The notes beneath the pieces are model-generated. The model did no database searches, had not been told where the DNA came from, and was given only the letters and a program-made list of their open reading frames with translations. From RYN-230 sp036497945 (GTDB taxonomy: Bacteria > Actinomycetota > Actinomycetes > Streptosporangiales > Streptosporangiaceae), in the NCBI GenBank assembly GCA_036497945.1, contig DASXIN010000155.1, forward strand, positions 48,796 to 112,795: 64,000 bases of DNA. The letters are read 5' to 3'. Positions within the stretch are counted from its first letter, which is position 1; the number at the start of each line of letters is the position of its first letter. The translations under genes and the position numbers were made by a program. This document shows positions 51,846 to 62,676 of this stretch, in pieces.

Positions 51846-53032
51846 TGCGCCCCAGGGCCGGGCAGCCGGGCCAGGCTGGCCAGCGTGGCCCGGTGCCAGT
51901 CCGGGGTGCCGAACCCGATCGAGGTGCTCTTGGCCCGCTTCAGGTACAGGTGCGCCGGGTGCTCCCAGGTGAAGCCGATGCCGCCGTGCAGCTGCACGCA
52001 CTCCTGGGCGGCCAGCGTGGCCGCGTCGCCACACGCCGCCTTGGCCAGCGCCACCGCGACCGGGCTGTCCGGGTCGCCCTCGGCCAGGCAGGCCGCGGCG
52101 TACCGGGCCGCGGCGCGGGCCTGGAGGACGGCCACCCACAGGTCGGCCAGCCGGTGCTTGAGCGCCTGGAACGAGCCGACCGGCCGGGCGAACTGGTACC
52201 GCTCCTTCAGGTAGCTGACCGTGATCTCCAGGCACTTCTCGGCCAGCCCGAGCTGCTCGGCGGCCAGCATCGCGGCGCCGGCGGTCAGCGCGGCCCGTAG
52301 CGCCGCCGCCGCGTCCGGGCCGACCGCCACCGGCCGCCCCGGCACGTTGTCCAGCGCCAGGTCAGCCAGCTGCCGGGTCTGGTCCAGCGACACCACCGGC
52401 GTGCTGGTCAGCCCGGGACTGTCAGCCTGCACCGCGTACAGCCCGGCGGGCACCCCATCGGCGGGCACCAGCAGTACACCAGCGGGCAGCGCATCCGCCA
52501 CCCCGGCGATCGTCCCGGTCAGCCGCACCTGGCCGGACGGGTCACCGGGCTGCGGCCCGACCACCCGCACTCTCCCGGTCAGCTCGTCGGATGGGCGGCT
52601 GTCGAACGGCACGGCCAGGGCCGCGGTCAGTGTCCCGGCGGCCAGCCCGGCCAGCAGGTCCGCGTCCGGCGCGGCCAGCAGCGCCGCGGTGGCCACTACC
52701 GCGCTGCCCAGGTACGGCACTGGGGCGACCGCACGGCCGGCCTCTTCGGCCAGCACCGCCGTCTCCCGGTAGCTGGCCCCGGCGCCGCCGTACGACTCCG
52801 GGATGAGCAGCCCGGCGCAGCCGACCTCGGCCGCCAGCACCTGCCACAGCCCGGTGTCGTACGTTTCGCTGGTCTCGGTCCGGGCCAGCACCGCGGGCCA
52901 GTCGGCCCGGTCGGCCAGCAGCGACCGGATCGCGTCCCGCAGGTCCTGTTCCTCCGCGCTGTACAGCAGGTCGGGAACGACCCCGGTCTGCGCGGCCTGT
53001 CCCGTGCTGACAGGTCCGGCTGTCGTGCTCAT
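51842..53032 (-). CDS. Acyl-CoA dehydrogenase, subunit-like A
   Basis: A 396-residue flavoprotein with the acyl-CoA dehydrogenase fold. Recognisable parts are LLIPESYGGAGASYRETAVLAEEAGRA (read as PESYGGAGASYRETA), RPVGSFQALKHRLADLWV and the C-terminal LHGGIGFTWEHPAHLYLKRAKS. The middle beta domain is short of the usual FAD-contact sequence. It is joined by four-base overlaps to a second dehydrogenase, as in the mycobacterial steroid side-chain FadE pairs that form mixed tetramers with one active site per pair. Confidence 0.9.
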   Translation of the reverse strand: MSTTAGPVSTGQAAQTGVVPDLLYSAEEQDLRDAIRSLLADRADWPAVLARTETSETYDTGLWQVLAAEVGCAGLLIPESYGGAGASYRETAVLAEEAGRAVAPVPYLGSAVVATAALLAAPDADLLAGLAAGTLTAALAVPFDSRPSDELTGRVRVVGPQPGDPSGQVRLTGTIAGVADALPAGVLLVPADGVPAGLYAVQADSPGLTSTPVVSLDQTRQLADLALDNVPGRPVAVGPDAAAALRAALTAGAAMLAAEQLGLAEKCLEITVSYLKERYQFARPVGSFQALKHRLADLWVAVLQARAAARYAAACLAEGDPDSPVAVALAKAACGDAATLAAQECVQLHGGIGFTWEHPAHLYLKRAKSTSIGFGTPDWHRATLASLARLPGPGAQ

Positions 53033-54246
53033 CGGGGCAGGTCCTTCCAGGGCACGGTGGTGTCGGTGCGCGGCTCGGTGGGCAGGCCGAGGACCCGCTC
53101 GGCGATGATGTTCCGCAGGATCTCCGAGGTACCGCCCTCGATCGAGTTGCCCCGGGATCGCAGGTAGCGGTAGCCCACGTCGCGGCCGTAGAAGTCCACC
53201 GCGCCGGGCCGGCGCATCGTCCAGTCGTCGTAGCGCAGCCCGTCGGCCCGGGCCAGCTCCACCTCGAACGCGGTGATCTCCTGGTTGAGCCGGGCGAAGA
53301 CCAGCTTGGCCGCGGACCCCTCCGGGCCGGGCTGGCCCGTGGCCAGCGACTGGCGGAACCGGGCCGCGGCCAGCCGGGCCACTTCAGCGTCGGCCCATAG
53401 CCGCAGCATCCGGTCGTGCAGGCCGGGGGTGCGCAGCTCGGGGTGCTCCCGCCAGGTCCGCACGGCGGGGCCGATCATCCCGCCTTCCCGGGGCACCGGC
53501 GCGCCGCCGATGGACACCCGCTCGTTCATCAGCGTGCCCTGGGCGACCCGCCAGCCCGCACCGACCGCGCCGATCCGGTCCACGTCCCGGACCACCGCGC
53601 CGGTCAGGAACACCTCGTTGAACTCGGCTTCCCCGGTGAGCTGGCGGAGCGGCCGGACCTCCACCCCCGGCCCGGTCATGTCGCAGCCGAAGTAGGTCAG
53701 CCCGGCATGCTTGGGCACGTCCGGGTCGGAGCGCGCGAGCAGCAGGCCCCACTGCGCGTGGTGCGCCACCGACGTCCACACCTTCTGCCCGTCGACCACC
53801 CAGTGCCCGCCGTCCGGCCCGTCCTGGTGCACCGCGCGGGTAGCCAGGCCGGCCAGGTCGGAGCCAGCGCCCGGCTCACTGAACAGCTGGCACCAGATCT
53901 CCTCCCCGGTCCACAGTGGCCGCATCCAGCGCGCTTTCTGTTCTTCATTACCGAACGCCAGAATCGTGGGTGCGGCCATCCCAAGGCCGATGGGGTTGCG
54001 TTCGGGCTGGTTGGCCGGTGCGCCAGCGGCCGCGAACTCGGCGTCCAGCACCGGCTGCAGCGTCCGGGGCAGCCCCTGCCCGCCCAGTCCGGGTGGGTAG
54101 TGCACGGCGGCCAGCCCGGCGTCGAACCGGGCCCGCAGGAAGTCCAGCCGGGGCATGCTGGCCGGGTCGTGGCTGGCCAGGAACGCGCGGACCCGCTCAT
54201 GGAGCGGGCCCGCGCTGGCCGGGGTTGCGTCCTGATCGACTGTCAA
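53029..54246 (-). CDS. Acyl-CoA dehydrogenase, subunit-like B
   Basis: A 405-residue dehydrogenase. CQLFSEPGAGSDLAGLATRA is the substrate/FAD-binding motif, DGQKVWTSVAHHAQWG the middle strand, and YLRSRGNSIEGGTSEILRNIIAERVLGLP the C-terminal flavin-binding end (shown by SIEGGTSEILRNIIAERVLG). It starts at TTG, overlapping the stop of the upstream SDR as TTGA; no better in-frame start is visible. Paired with the following dehydrogenase gene, it likely oxidises a branched or cyclic acyl-CoA. Confidence 0.9.
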   Translation of the reverse strand: MTVDQDATPASAGPLHERVRAFLASHDPASMPRLDFLRARFDAGLAAVHYPPGLGGQGLPRTLQPVLDAEFAAAGAPANQPERNPIGLGMAAPTILAFGNEEQKARWMRPLWTGEEIWCQLFSEPGAGSDLAGLATRAVHQDGPDGGHWVVDGQKVWTSVAHHAQWGLLLARSDPDVPKHAGLTYFGCDMTGPGVEVRPLRQLTGEAEFNEVFLTGAVVRDVDRIGAVGAGWRVAQGTLMNERVSIGGAPVPREGGMIGPAVRTWREHPELRTPGLHDRMLRLWADAEVARLAAARFRQSLATGQPGPEGSAAKLVFARLNQEITAFEVELARADGLRYDDWTMRRPGAVDFYGRDVGYRYLRSRGNSIEGGTSEILRNIIAERVLGLPTEPRTDTTVPWKDLPR

Positions 54247-55004
54247 TTAAGCGGCCCGCCCGCCACGTAGATGACCTGACCGGATACATATCCCGCTCCG
54301 TCGCTGGCCAGGTAGGAGATGGTGTGCGCGACATCCTCGGGCTGGCCGACCCGGCCGACCGCGATCTGCTTGGCCGCCGCCGCCTGGAAGTCCTCGAAGC
54401 TCATCTTCACCCGGGCCGCGGTCGCCGCGGTCATGTCGGTAACGATGAACCCCGGCGCGACCGAGTTCGCGGTGATCGAGTACCGGCCCAGCTCCTTGGC
54501 CAGGGTCTTGGTGAAGCCCTGCATGCCCGCCTTGGCCGCGGAGTAGTTCGCTTGGCCGCGGTTACCCAGCGCCGAGCTGGAGGACAGGTTGATGATCCGG
54601 CCGTAGTTCGCGTCCACCATGTGCTTCTGGGCAGCTTTGGTCATCAGGAAGGCACCGCGCAGGTGCACGCCCAGGACCTGGTCCCAGTCCTCGGCGGACA
54701 TCTTGAACAGCAGGTTGTCCCGCAGGATCCCGGCGTTGTTCACCAGTACCGTGGGCGGCCCGAGCTCGGTGGCGACGGCGTCAACGGCCGCCTGCACCTG
54801 GTCCTCCTGGCTCACGTCGGCGCCGACCGCAAGGGCCCGGCCGCCAGCCGACTCGATCGCCTGCACTGTGTCCTTGCACGAGTCCGCGTCCAGGTCAAGC
54901 ACGCCGACAGCCATGCCGTCCGCGGCGAGCCGTTTGGCGACAGCGGCACCGATCCCGCGGGCGGCGCCGGTGACGATGGCGACCCGTTGCTGGTTTTCTG
55001 GCAT
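54243..55004 (-). CDS. SDR family 3-oxoacyl reductase-like protein
   Basis: A 253-residue FabG-like short-chain dehydrogenase. VTGAARGIGAAVAKRL is the cofactor motif, LVNNAGIL the conserved Asn loop, and SSALGNRGQANYSAAKAGMQGFTK (NYSAAKAG) has the catalytic Tyr and Lys. AGGAG is eight bases before the chosen ATG; an in-frame GTG three codons upstream would overlap the ribosome binding site, so it was not used. Likely dehydrogenates 3-hydroxyacyl-CoA in the beta-oxidation cluster rather than serving fatty-acid synthesis. Confidence 0.92.
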   Translation of the reverse strand: MPENQQRVAIVTGAARGIGAAVAKRLAADGMAVGVLDLDADSCKDTVQAIESAGGRALAVGADVSQEDQVQAAVDAVATELGPPTVLVNNAGILRDNLLFKMSAEDWDQVLGVHLRGAFLMTKAAQKHMVDANYGRIINLSSSSALGNRGQANYSAAKAGMQGFTKTLAKELGRYSITANSVAPGFIVTDMTAATAARVKMSFEDFQAAAAKQIAVGRVGQPEDVAHTISYLASDGAGYVSGQVIYVAGGPLN

Positions 55005-55106
55005 ATCAGTCACTCCTGTTCGATCGAGCTAGTCCGTCCTACCCGTGACGGTGCCACCCGCGTCAGGTGCCCACCAGGGTCGGATGGCCCGGTGAAAGGC
55101 CCGGAA

Positions 55107-56348
<1,242 letters not shown>

Positions 56349-56400
56349 TCGCCCTCCCGAGCGGTCCGACCTCGACTCTAGCGACTGGCCGGCCGGCAAG

Positions 56401-57960
56401 CTACTGGCCGGTACCCCGTTTGTTGGTCTGGCGGAACACGTACACGCCGTTGTCCACGAAGACCTGCTGGTACGTGGTTCCGGGGTGGCGCTGCTCGACG
56501 AACGCGAGCGGGTCGGCGGGCGCTGGGCTCCACCCGCTATTGGTGCTGTCGAACACGATGTAGCGCGGCGCCGGGTTGCCGGCCGTGCCGATCCAGTACG
56601 TGTCATCCCGGGCCGCCAGCGGCGCCACCATGGTCAGCGTGGCCTCCACCGTGGTCCCGTCCGGAACCCGGGCCAGCGCCGCGTCCTCGGCCTGGACGTG
56701 CAGGCTGATCTGATACGTCGGTGGCTGCCACACGCCGCTGAGCGGGAACTTGGGCAGGATGGCCACGGCCAGCGCCACCATCACCCCAGGCGCGACCCAT
56801 CCGGTCCCGACGACTCGCCAGCGTTTGCTGTCGGTCCCGCGCAGCCGGGAGAGGGTGTCCACGGCGGCCAGGAACACGATCGGCATCACGGTGGCGTTGT
56901 AGTGGAACCCGTCGCCCCAGTACGCGCTGTTGACGGACACGAAGCGCAGCGCCAGGCCGGGCAGCGCGACCAGGCCGAGCGGCGAGCCCAGGGCGAGGAA
57001 CCCCACCGGCAGCAGGATAAGCAGGGTGGTCTGCAGCTTGGCCAGCCAGGACGCGTCGAACTGGCTGAGCACCGCGCCCGGCCCGGCGTGCCGGGCGGGA
57101 CTGACCGCCCCGCCATCGGTCCAGTACGGGTAGACGTGGGCCGCGTTGAAGTGCGGGATGATCACGATGATGGCCAGCGCGGACCAGAAGATGCCCCAGA
57201 TCACCAGGATCAGCCCGCCCCAGAGCGCCTCGTTGCGCTCGGTGCCCTGCTCCGGCCGCCGGTTGAGGCTGCTGATGATCAGCACGATGCCCAGCGCGGC
57301 CACGGTGAACCCCTGGTCCTCCTTGACGAAGACCAGGGGCAGCGCCCACAGCACGGTGGCCCGGGTGCGCCCGCGCAGCAGCGCGGACAGCGAGCAGGCC
57401 AGCAACGGCACGGCGAACGCGATCTCGTGGAAGTCGAAGTCGATCATCTGGGCCAGGCCCCAGGACAAGCCGTAAGCGGCGCCGATCATCCGCCCGGCCG
57501 CGGTGCCCAGCCGGGCCTCGGCCGCGCGGCTCACCGGGACCACCGACACCGCGATCAGGAAGGCCTGCACCACGAGCATGGTGGCCGCGCTGGGGAAGAC
57601 CAGGAACAGCGGCGCGATCAGCCCGACGATCGGCTGGAAGTGATCACCGAGCAGGTTGAACCCGGAGCCGTGGATGTTGGCCACCGGGGCGTGCAGGTGC
57701 GCCAGCTGCTTCACGTACTCGGTGAAGATGCCCAGGTCCCAGGACCCGGGGTCGAGACGCAGATAGCGGGACACCGAGATGATCGAGTAGCCGGCGAACA
57801 CGGCCAGGGCGATCAGCCACGGCACCCAGTCCGGCCCGCTGGCCGGGGCTATCCGGGGGCCAGCGGTCGCGGGCGATCGCGCCGTCGCTTCCTGCCCGAC
57901 GGCGCTCTGTCCCCCAGCACGGGGCGACGGCTCAGGCTGACTGCCGCTGGTCGTGATCAT
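56401..57960 (-). CDS. DUF2079 membrane protein
   Basis: A 519-residue polytopic membrane protein of the DUF2079 family, with a 45-residue disordered cytosolic start and about 10-11 membrane helices. The hallmark is LDPGSWDLGIFTEYVKQLAHL and HGSGFNLLGDHFQPIVGLIAP, with conserved Asp and His on the outer side. A C-terminal extracytoplasmic domain of about 130 residues follows. The topology resembles GT-C glycosyltransferases that use lipid-linked sugars, and the conserved acidic residues fit, but activity is not established. Confidence 0.88.
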   Translation of the reverse strand: MITTSGSQPEPSPRAGGQSAVGQEATARSPATAGPRIAPASGPDWVPWLIALAVFAGYSIISVSRYLRLDPGSWDLGIFTEYVKQLAHLHAPVANIHGSGFNLLGDHFQPIVGLIAPLFLVFPSAATMLVVQAFLIAVSVVPVSRAAEARLGTAAGRMIGAAYGLSWGLAQMIDFDFHEIAFAVPLLACSLSALLRGRTRATVLWALPLVFVKEDQGFTVAALGIVLIISSLNRRPEQGTERNEALWGGLILVIWGIFWSALAIIVIIPHFNAAHVYPYWTDGGAVSPARHAGPGAVLSQFDASWLAKLQTTLLILLPVGFLALGSPLGLVALPGLALRFVSVNSAYWGDGFHYNATVMPIVFLAAVDTLSRLRGTDSKRWRVVGTGWVAPGVMVALAVAILPKFPLSGVWQPPTYQISLHVQAEDAALARVPDGTTVEATLTMVAPLAARDDTYWIGTAGNPAPRYIVFDSTNSGWSPAPADPLAFVEQRHPGTTYQQVFVDNGVYVFRQTNKRGTGQ

Positions 57961-58067
57961 GCCCTGCTAGCTGGCTCCCCTCCGGCTAGGCCGCGCCGCG
58001 ACTTGCCAGCAGCCTAACCTGCCCGCCCGGCGGCGGATGAAAGCTTCAAGCGGGGCGCAGCAGATGC

Positions 58068-58919
58068 TCAGGTGAGCAGCAGACGGCCGATCCGGCGGCC
58101 GGCCACCAGCAGCCCGGCCAGGCCGAGCACGGCCAGGTAGCCCACGTTCCAGAGCAGGCCGGGGCTGACCAGGCCCAGGGTGAGGCCGCGCAGCACGGCC
58201 ACGCTCTGGTACAGCGGGGTGATCTCCACCACGTACTGGATGCCCCGCGGGTACACGCTGAGCGGGTAGAACGTGGTGGAGAACAGGAACATGGGCAGCG
58301 TGGCCAGCGTGATGAACTCGAAGTCCTGCCAGCTCCGCATGTACGTGGTGCAGGCCATGCCGGCCGCCGCGAAGGCGAACCCGGTGAGCACCGCGGCGGG
58401 CAGCGCGGCCAGCGCCCACCACGAGTGGATCAGGCCCATCGCCGCCATCACGACCAGGAACGCGGCCGCGTACAGCACGCCGCGCAGCAGCGCCCAGCTG
58501 ATCTCGCCCAGGGCCACGTCACCGGACCGCATCGGCGTGGCCAGCGCCGCGTCGTAGAGCTTCTCGTACTTGAGCCGGAAGAACACGTTGAACGTGGAGT
58601 CGAACAGGGCCCCGTTCATCGACGCGCTGGCCAGCAGCGCGGGCGCGACGAACGCGGCGTAACCGACCGACTGGCCGCCGGGCAGGTGCACCTGGCCGAC
58701 CAGCTCGCCCAGGCCCACCCCGATGGACAGCAGGTAGAACAGCGGCTCGACCACCCCGGACACGAAGACCAGCCAGGTGTGCCGGTAGACCAGCGCGTGC
58801 CGCTCGGCCAGGTACAGGCTGCCCCGGCCGCCCAGCGAGCCCCGGCCGCGCGCGACCATGCTGCGCAGCGGCAGCACCCACAGCGGCAGCCGGCTGACCC
58901 CGGCCCGCGCGCTAGACAT
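58068..58919 (-). CDS. ABC-2 type exporter permease (NodJ-like) 2
   Basis: A 283-residue permease with six membrane segments. LYLAERHALVYRHTWLVFVSGVVEPLFYLLSIGVG is the NodJ-like entry (YRHTWLVFVSGVVEPLFYLL), with NGALFDSTFNVFFRLKYEKLYDA further on. It overlaps the preceding permease gene by eight bases. The two permeases and one ATPase form an exporter of the NodIJ/Wzm-Wzt-like ABC-2 class, which moves lipids, glycolipids or drugs across the membrane. Confidence 0.9.
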   Translation of the reverse strand: MSSARAGVSRLPLWVLPLRSMVARGRGSLGGRGSLYLAERHALVYRHTWLVFVSGVVEPLFYLLSIGVGLGELVGQVHLPGGQSVGYAAFVAPALLASASMNGALFDSTFNVFFRLKYEKLYDAALATPMRSGDVALGEISWALLRGVLYAAAFLVVMAAMGLIHSWWALAALPAAVLTGFAFAAAGMACTTYMRSWQDFEFITLATLPMFLFSTTFYPLSVYPRGIQYVVEITPLYQSVAVLRGLTLGLVSPGLLWNVGYLAVLGLAGLLVAGRRIGRLLLT

Positions 58920-59721
58920 AGAGCCGCCTGGTGTAGCTGCGGTTCCCGGCCCAGATGCCGGCGGCCAGCACCGCGATCAGGTAGCCGACGTGCAGCAGCG
59001 CCCCGGGCAGCGTGGCGGTGCCCAGGCACAGCGCGCGGCACAGCGCCACCCCGTGCCACAGCGGGGTGAGGTAGGCGACCGGCCGGATCCACACGGGCAG
59101 CTGGGTGACCGGGAAGAACGTGCCGGAGAACAGGAACAGCGGGATCACCCCGAACCGGTACACCACGGCCAGCGAGGTGTCCCGGCTGCGGGTCACCGTC
59201 CACGCCTCGATAGGCGCGGTGAAGGCCAGCCCGGTGAGCACCGCGACCGGCAGCGCCGCGATGGCCAGCGGCGAGGTGAGCGCGCCGAACAGGGCCGCCA
59301 CGGCCAGGAACACGCTGCACGTCATGGTCAGCTTGAGCGCGACGAACAGCAGGTGGCCATGGAACAGGTCGGCCGGCCGCAGCGGCGCGGACACCGCGGC
59401 CTGGTACGTCTTGTTCCACTTGACCGAGCCGTACACCGGGTAGGTGGACTCCCCCACGGCAGTGCCCATCGCGCTGGCCGCCAGCAGCCCAGGGGCTAGG
59501 AAGACCAGGTAGCTGACCCCGCCCAGGTGGGCCGTGCCGTGCTTGTCCACCAAGGTGCCCAGGCCGAGGCCCATCGCGCCCAGGTAGAGCAGCGGGTTGA
59601 GCACGGTGGAGATGATCGAGCCGCGCCAGGTCCGCCGGTAGTCGGTCAGCCAGAAGCGCAGCTGGCGCACCGCGAACGGCCAGGCCGCGGGGGCAGTGGC
59701 GGCCGGGGCCTGCGCGGTCAT
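58912..59721 (-). CDS. ABC-2 type exporter permease (NodJ-like) 1
   Basis: A 269-residue permease homologous to its neighbour: YRRTWRGSIISTVLNPLLYLG at the start and GESTYPVYGSVKWNKTYQAAVSAPL in the middle. Six membrane segments. Its start overlaps the ATPase stop by one base. The two permeases are clear paralogues, so the exporter works as a heterodimer. Confidence 0.9.
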   Translation of the reverse strand: MTAQAPAATAPAAWPFAVRQLRFWLTDYRRTWRGSIISTVLNPLLYLGAMGLGLGTLVDKHGTAHLGGVSYLVFLAPGLLAASAMGTAVGESTYPVYGSVKWNKTYQAAVSAPLRPADLFHGHLLFVALKLTMTCSVFLAVAALFGALTSPLAIAALPVAVLTGLAFTAPIEAWTVTRSRDTSLAVVYRFGVIPLFLFSGTFFPVTQLPVWIRPVAYLTPLWHGVALCRALCLGTATLPGALLHVGYLIAVLAAGIWAGNRSYTRRLYV

Positions 59722-60656
59722 CAGTCCTCCAGCCGGCGGCCAGTGAGCCGGAGGAACACGTCTTCCAGCGTGCTCCGCCGGACCAGCGAGGTGAGCGGTT
59801 CCAGGCCGAGGCTGCGCACCGCGCCCAGCGTGACGTCCCCGTCCGGGACGTACAGCAGCACCCGGTCGGCCAGCACCTCGCGGCGCTGGGCCGGGACGCT
59901 GGCCAGTTTCTCCGCTGCGTTCTCGTGCACCGCCGGATCGAACCGCAGCTCCAGCACCTCCGGGGTGGAGTACCGGTCGATCAGCTCACGGGGCGAGCCC
60001 TCGGCCGCGATCCGGCCCCGGTCCATGACCACCAGCCGGTCGCACAGTTGCTCCGCCTCGTCCATGTAGTGCGTGGTCAGCACCAGCGTCACGCCCTGCT
60101 GCTTGAGCCGGAACAGCCGGTCCCAGACCACGTGCCTGGCCTGCGGGTCCAGGCCGGTGGTCGGCTCGTCGAGGAGCAGCATGTCCGGGTCGTTGATCAG
60201 CGACCGGGCGATGGTGAGCCGCCGCTTCATCCCGCCGGACAGCGGCTCCACCCGATCGTCGGCCCGGTCGGCCAGTTGCACGAACTCCAGCAGCCGGGCC
60301 GACCGCTCCCGGATCACCGCCCGGGACAGCCCGAAGTACCGCCCGTAGACCAGCAGGTTCTCCCGCACGGTGAGCTCCACGTCCAGGGTGTCCTCTTGGG
60401 GCACCACGCCGAGCCGGGCCCGGATGGCCGGCCCGTCGGCCACCGGGTCCAGGCCGAAGATGGACAGCTCACCGGCGGTGGGTGGGGAGACGCACCCGAT
60501 CATCCGCATGGTGGATGACTTGCCTGCCCCGTTGGGCCCGAGGAATCCGAATGCCTGCCCACGGCTTAGCTCAAAGTCGATACCATCCACCGCGGTGAAA
60601 TTTCCGAACTTCTTGGTCAGCCGGTGAGCGCGGATGAGAGTGGTATCGCCAGGCAC
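59721..60656 (-). CDS. ABC-2 exporter ATPase (NodI/DrrA-like)
   Basis: A 311-residue ATPase. Walker A is GPNGAGKSS, the signature is LSGGMKRRLTIARSL, Walker B is MLLLDEPTTGLD and the switch His lies in TTHYMDEAEQLC. The short C-terminal domain is like that of DrrA/NodI, which drive export of antibiotics or lipo-oligosaccharides. GTG start. First gene of the exporter operon and divergent from the GtrA gene. Confidence 0.93.
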   Translation of the reverse strand: MPGDTTLIRAHRLTKKFGNFTAVDGIDFELSRGQAFGFLGPNGAGKSSTMRMIGCVSPPTAGELSIFGLDPVADGPAIRARLGVVPQEDTLDVELTVRENLLVYGRYFGLSRAVIRERSARLLEFVQLADRADDRVEPLSGGMKRRLTIARSLINDPDMLLLDEPTTGLDPQARHVVWDRLFRLKQQGVTLVLTTHYMDEAEQLCDRLVVMDRGRIAAEGSPRELIDRYSTPEVLELRFDPAVHENAAEKLASVPAQRREVLADRVLLYVPDGDVTLGAVRSLGLEPLTSLVRRSTLEDVFLRLTGRRLED

Positions 60657-60820
60657 TCATGCGACACTACCGGCGCGGTCCGACAATGCCGAACGAGTAT
60701 TTTCCCAGCCCTTGACCCGGGAATGTGGGGTCAGTGGCCACATGTACCCGGGGCTGCCGGTACTGTCACAGACAGCACATGGTGAGCCCCCGACAGGACC
60801 TGTGAGAGGAAGACGGCCCG

Positions 60821-61441
60821 GTGGGATTTGCTCGCAGCCTGTATGAGCGGTTCAGAGTCCTGATTCACGAGGCCGCCAAGTTCGGCGTCGTGGGCGCGGT
60901 TGGCTTCGTGGTCAGCCTCGGCGGTGCCGACCTGCTGCACTTCGGGCTGAACGTCGGCAAGTACAAGGCTGTCGTGGTGGCGACGGTACTGGCCACCATC
61001 GTCACGTTCGTGGGCAACCGGTGGTGGGCGTTCCGGCACCGGGAGCGTTCCGGGATGGGCCAGGAAACCGTCCTGTTCTTCGTGTTCAACGCGATCGGCC
61101 TGGCCATTCAGCTGGCCTCCGTGGCCATCGTGGTGGACGGGATCGGCCTGAGCGGCAAGATCTGGTACAACCTGGCCAACCTGACCGGTATCGGGCTGGG
61201 CACGCTGTTCCGGTTCTGGTCCTACCGGAAGTGGGTGTGGAAGGCCGGCGGCGGTCCCGAGGCGGTCGGGCTGGCGGCTGATACTGAGCTGCCCAGCCCC
61301 GGTGGCTACCCGGCTGACGCGCGGCTCACCGGGCGGACCAAGGGCGGCCGGCATGCGGCCCACGGGAACGGTGCCCGGTCGGCCGGCCCGCTCCCCCGCC
61401 GGGACACCCAGGACATGAGCACGCCACGGGCCAGTCGATAG
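60821..61441 (+). CDS. GtrA family membrane protein
   Basis: A 206-residue protein with four membrane helices in the GtrA arrangement (AAKFGVVGAVGFVVSLGGADLLHF, VVATVLATIVTFVGNRWWAFRHRE, and two more), followed by a basic, probably disordered tail of 65 residues. GtrA proteins help flip lipid-linked sugars for cell-wall or antigen glycosylation. GTG start with GAGAGGA ten bases upstream. Located between the exporter and the GT51 enzyme, in the envelope part of the window. Confidence 0.9.
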   Translation: MGFARSLYERFRVLIHEAAKFGVVGAVGFVVSLGGADLLHFGLNVGKYKAVVVATVLATIVTFVGNRWWAFRHRERSGMGQETVLFFVFNAIGLAIQLASVAIVVDGIGLSGKIWYNLANLTGIGLGTLFRFWSYRKWVWKAGGGPEAVGLAADTELPSPGGYPADARLTGRTKGGRHAAHGNGARSAGPLPRRDTQDMSTPRASR

Positions 61442-61476
61442 CGTTCAGCATCCTGGTTCTTGAGCTGCGGAGGCGG

Positions 61477-62421
61477 TTAGGACGGGCAGCCTCGCCCGGT
61501 GCCGCCGACCAGATGCAGGCCTCGGGCGTAGGCCCGCGCGGACTGCGCGGCGGTGATCTGCCCGGTGACGACCAGCCGGTCCAGCACGTGCGCCTCCCGG
61601 GCCCGGCCCCGCGCGTAGTGGTCGATCGGGTCGTCCGCGGACGGGCCCTGGACCAGGCCAGCCAGCGTGGCCGCCTCGGGCAGCGTGAGGCCGGCCGGCT
61701 GGGTGCCGAAGTAGCCGCAACTGGCCGCGGCCAGGCCGTAGTAACCGTGCCCGAAATACGCGACATCGGCGTACATCCGCATGATCCGCGCCTTGCTGAA
61801 CGCCTGGTCCAGCTTGATGCCGAGCATCACCTGCTCCACCTCGGTGGCCACGCCGCTGGCGCCGGGCGTGTAGAGCATCTTGGCCAGCTGCTGGTAGAGC
61901 GTCGCGCCACCCTGCGCGGCGCCGTGGCCGGTGAGGGTGGCGGCGGCCACCCGGGCCACGGCGAACACGTCGATGCCGGGCTCAGAGTAGAAGCGGTGGT
62001 CCTCGGTGGCGACCAGCGACTCGGCGAACAGCGCCGGGACCGGCGGGCCCGGGTAGCGGAGATGATGCGCGCGGTCGATGGCCCGGGCCAGGGCGGGCGC
62101 GTTCTGCACCGACGGGGTCGCCAGGTAGAGCAGGCCGAACGCGATGCCGGCCAGCACGACCAGGGCGATCAGCCCGGCGGCCAGTCGGCGCAGCAGGCGG
62201 CGGCCGCGCCCGGGCCGGCGCGTCCGGCCCCAGCCATCCCCCTCCGGGCCATAGTCAACCGGGCCGTAGCCACCGGGGTCCTGGTCCGGGCCCGGGTACG
62301 GGGCGGTGTCCCGGTACGGGTCGCCGGACGTGACGCCGTGTGGCAGTGGAGCGGTCTGCGGGTCATACCCCAGCCGCGCCGCGGCTGGATCGCCCTCCCA
62401 GGCCGGTCCCCGTGCCGTCAT
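61477..62421 (-). CDS. Monofunctional GT51 peptidoglycan glycosyltransferase
   Basis: A 314-residue protein with a 70-residue cytosolic Asp/Gly/Pro/Tyr-rich start, one membrane helix (LIALVVLAGIAFGLLYLA) and a glycosyltransferase-51 domain. The catalytic Glu is in VATEDHRFYSEPGID, QGGATLYQQLAKMLY is the second conserved motif, KLDQAFSKARIMRMYADVAYFGHGYYGLAAAS (short: MRMYADVAYFGHGYYG) the third. No transpeptidase domain is present. It polymerises lipid II glycan chains outside the membrane. In the standard motif GGSTITQQ the middle residues differ here (GGATLYQQ). Confidence 0.9.
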   Translation of the reverse strand: MTARGPAWEGDPAAARLGYDPQTAPLPHGVTSGDPYRDTAPYPGPDQDPGGYGPVDYGPEGDGWGRTRRPGRGRRLLRRLAAGLIALVVLAGIAFGLLYLATPSVQNAPALARAIDRAHHLRYPGPPVPALFAESLVATEDHRFYSEPGIDVFAVARVAAATLTGHGAAQGGATLYQQLAKMLYTPGASGVATEVEQVMLGIKLDQAFSKARIMRMYADVAYFGHGYYGLAAASCGYFGTQPAGLTLPEAATLAGLVQGPSADDPIDHYARGRAREAHVLDRLVVTGQITAAQSARAYARGLHLVGGTGRGCPS

Positions 62422-62676
62422 CCGCGTAGCTCCGTCTGATCGAAGACCCCGTCCCGGACACCGCCGGACTTACCCAGTAGGGCAACGAAGAATCATCGGC
62501 CGGAGTGCCCGGGAATGGCGTTGCGGCGCGGGATCCAGGGCAGGCAGGTCAGCAGCGGTTCCGCCTGGTCCGGGTTAGCGGTTACCTGCCAGCGGGCATA
62601 GAGCGGATGGTCTCCCCGGTTGTGCTGGTTGGCGAATGCCGTTCAGCAGCCCAGACCGTTCACCTGGAGCGCCCGC

